This document shows, in pieces, positions 5,594 through 5,679 of a DNA stretch of 5,679 bases (positions are counted from its first letter, which is position 1; each line of letters starts with the position of its first letter). The notes beneath the pieces are model-generated. The model saw only the letters and a program-made list of their open reading frames with translations, was not told the DNA's origin and searched no databases. Made by a program: the position numbers and the translations under genes. Origin of the DNA: Candidatus Saccharimonadia bacterium (GTDB lineage Bacteria > Patescibacteriota > Saccharimonadia > Saccharimonadales > 2-12-FULL-41-12); NCBI GenBank assembly GCA_023263015.1, contig JALQXV010000040.1, forward strand, positions 1 through 5,679, written 5' to 3'.

Positions 5594-5616
5594 AATCGAA
5601 GCAACGAAATACCAGA
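5584..5616. repeat. Inverted repeat around the proS-distal promoter
   Basis: TCTGGTAT (5584-5591) and ATACCAGA (5609-5616) are perfect 8-base inverted arms separated by 17 bases. The left arm overlaps the -10 hexamer and the right arm lies just past the predicted transcription start, so a repressor operator is conceivable. There is no U-run after it, which argues against a terminator. Chance occurrence is possible. Confidence 0.35.
5586..5594 (+). promoter_or_regulatory. Extended -10 promoter overlapping the proS stop
   Basis: TG at 5586-5587, one base, then TATAAA at 5589-5594 (five of six consensus bases), overlapping the last codons of proS. Start would be near 5601, leaving a leader of about 75 bases before the next ATG. 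There is no intrinsic terminator after proS, so read-through from the proB-proS operon is also possible. Confidence 0.55.
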
Positions 5617-5649
5617 GGGTAGCTTGCGCATATGCCGTAAGTGTTGCCC
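5617..5649 (+). promoter_or_regulatory. Hairpin in the 5' leader of the next gene
   Basis: An outer stem GGGTAG (5617-5622) with TTGCCC (5644-5649) is stacked on an inner stem CTTGCG (5623-5628) with CGTAAG (5636-5641), with a two-base bulge (5642-5643) and loop CATATGC. This totals 12 pairs, three of them G.T. No T-run follows, so it is not an intrinsic terminator. It lies 17 bases upstream of the Shine-Dalgarno site of the next gene. Confidence 0.4.
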
Positions 5650-5676
5650 AAAATGACTATCGTTAAGAGGAGCATA

Positions 5677-5679
5677 ATG
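5677..5679 (+). CDS. Start codon of a further gene, cut by the window end
   Basis: The window ends on an ATG preceded by a strong Shine-Dalgarno site, GAGGA (5667-5671), 5 bases upstream. An in-frame ATG at 5653 (peptide MTIVKRSIM) would be an alternative but has no Shine-Dalgarno site. The frame upstream is closed by TAA at 5638-5640. Nothing can be said about the product. Confidence 0.6.

Noticed and set aside
5584..5616. The inverted repeat as a terminator for proS
   Set aside because: The loop is 17 bases and no T-run follows the right arm.
1..5679. CRISPR arrays, insertion sequences, tRNA or rRNA genes
   Set aside because: No regularly spaced direct repeats, transposase frames or cloverleaf-type sequences were seen on either strand.

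Overview
The window looks like a piece of chromosome from a small-genome bacterium of the Candidate Phyla Radiation (Patescibacteria), most likely Saccharibacteria (TM7). This placement is inferred from gene content and protein style; no search was run. The clues are a short Thermus-length EF-Ts, a prolyl-tRNA synthetase of only 410 residues without the bacterial editing insertion, very tight gene packing, and several genes that start almost at their predicted transcription start with no Shine-Dalgarno site. All genes lie on the + strand and UGA is used as an ordinary stop codon.

Layout: (1) 1-561, the 3' part of tsf (EF-Ts), closed by a strong hairpin terminator at 580-615. (2) 627-1411, an unrecognised 74-residue ORF that overlaps frr (ribosome recycling factor) by 4 bases, with frr using a TTG start. 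(3) 1463-3371, rseP-type site-2 protease followed 7 bases later by a CPBP-family intramembrane protease. rseP has an extended -10 promoter placed so that its mRNA would be nearly leaderless. (4) 3372-3549, a regulatory leader. (5) 3550-5593, a two-gene operon of a short glutamate 5-kinase (proB-like) and proS. (6) 5594-5679, a promoter, a structured leader and the first codon of another gene.

The most interesting part is the 178-base leader before proB-proS. It contains an extended -10 promoter, an 18-codon ORF (MKHVSVFASRFPLPPVEA) with three proline codons in four, and two mutually exclusive RNA hairpins. The second hairpin is a canonical intrinsic terminator. The end of the small ORF lies on the first strand of the antiterminator. 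This is the architecture of a ribosome-mediated attenuator of the trp/his type, here apparently sensing proline or prolyl-tRNA supply and controlling a proline-synthesis kinase together with the synthetase that charges tRNA-Pro.

The gene order is a shortened version of the widespread bacterial cluster tsf-pyrH-frr-uppS-cdsA-dxr-rseP-proS. Here pyrH, uppS, cdsA and dxr are absent from their usual places, and the 74-residue ORF, a CPBP protease and the proB-like gene are present instead. The genes thus link translation elongation, ribosome recycling and proline charging with membrane proteolysis.
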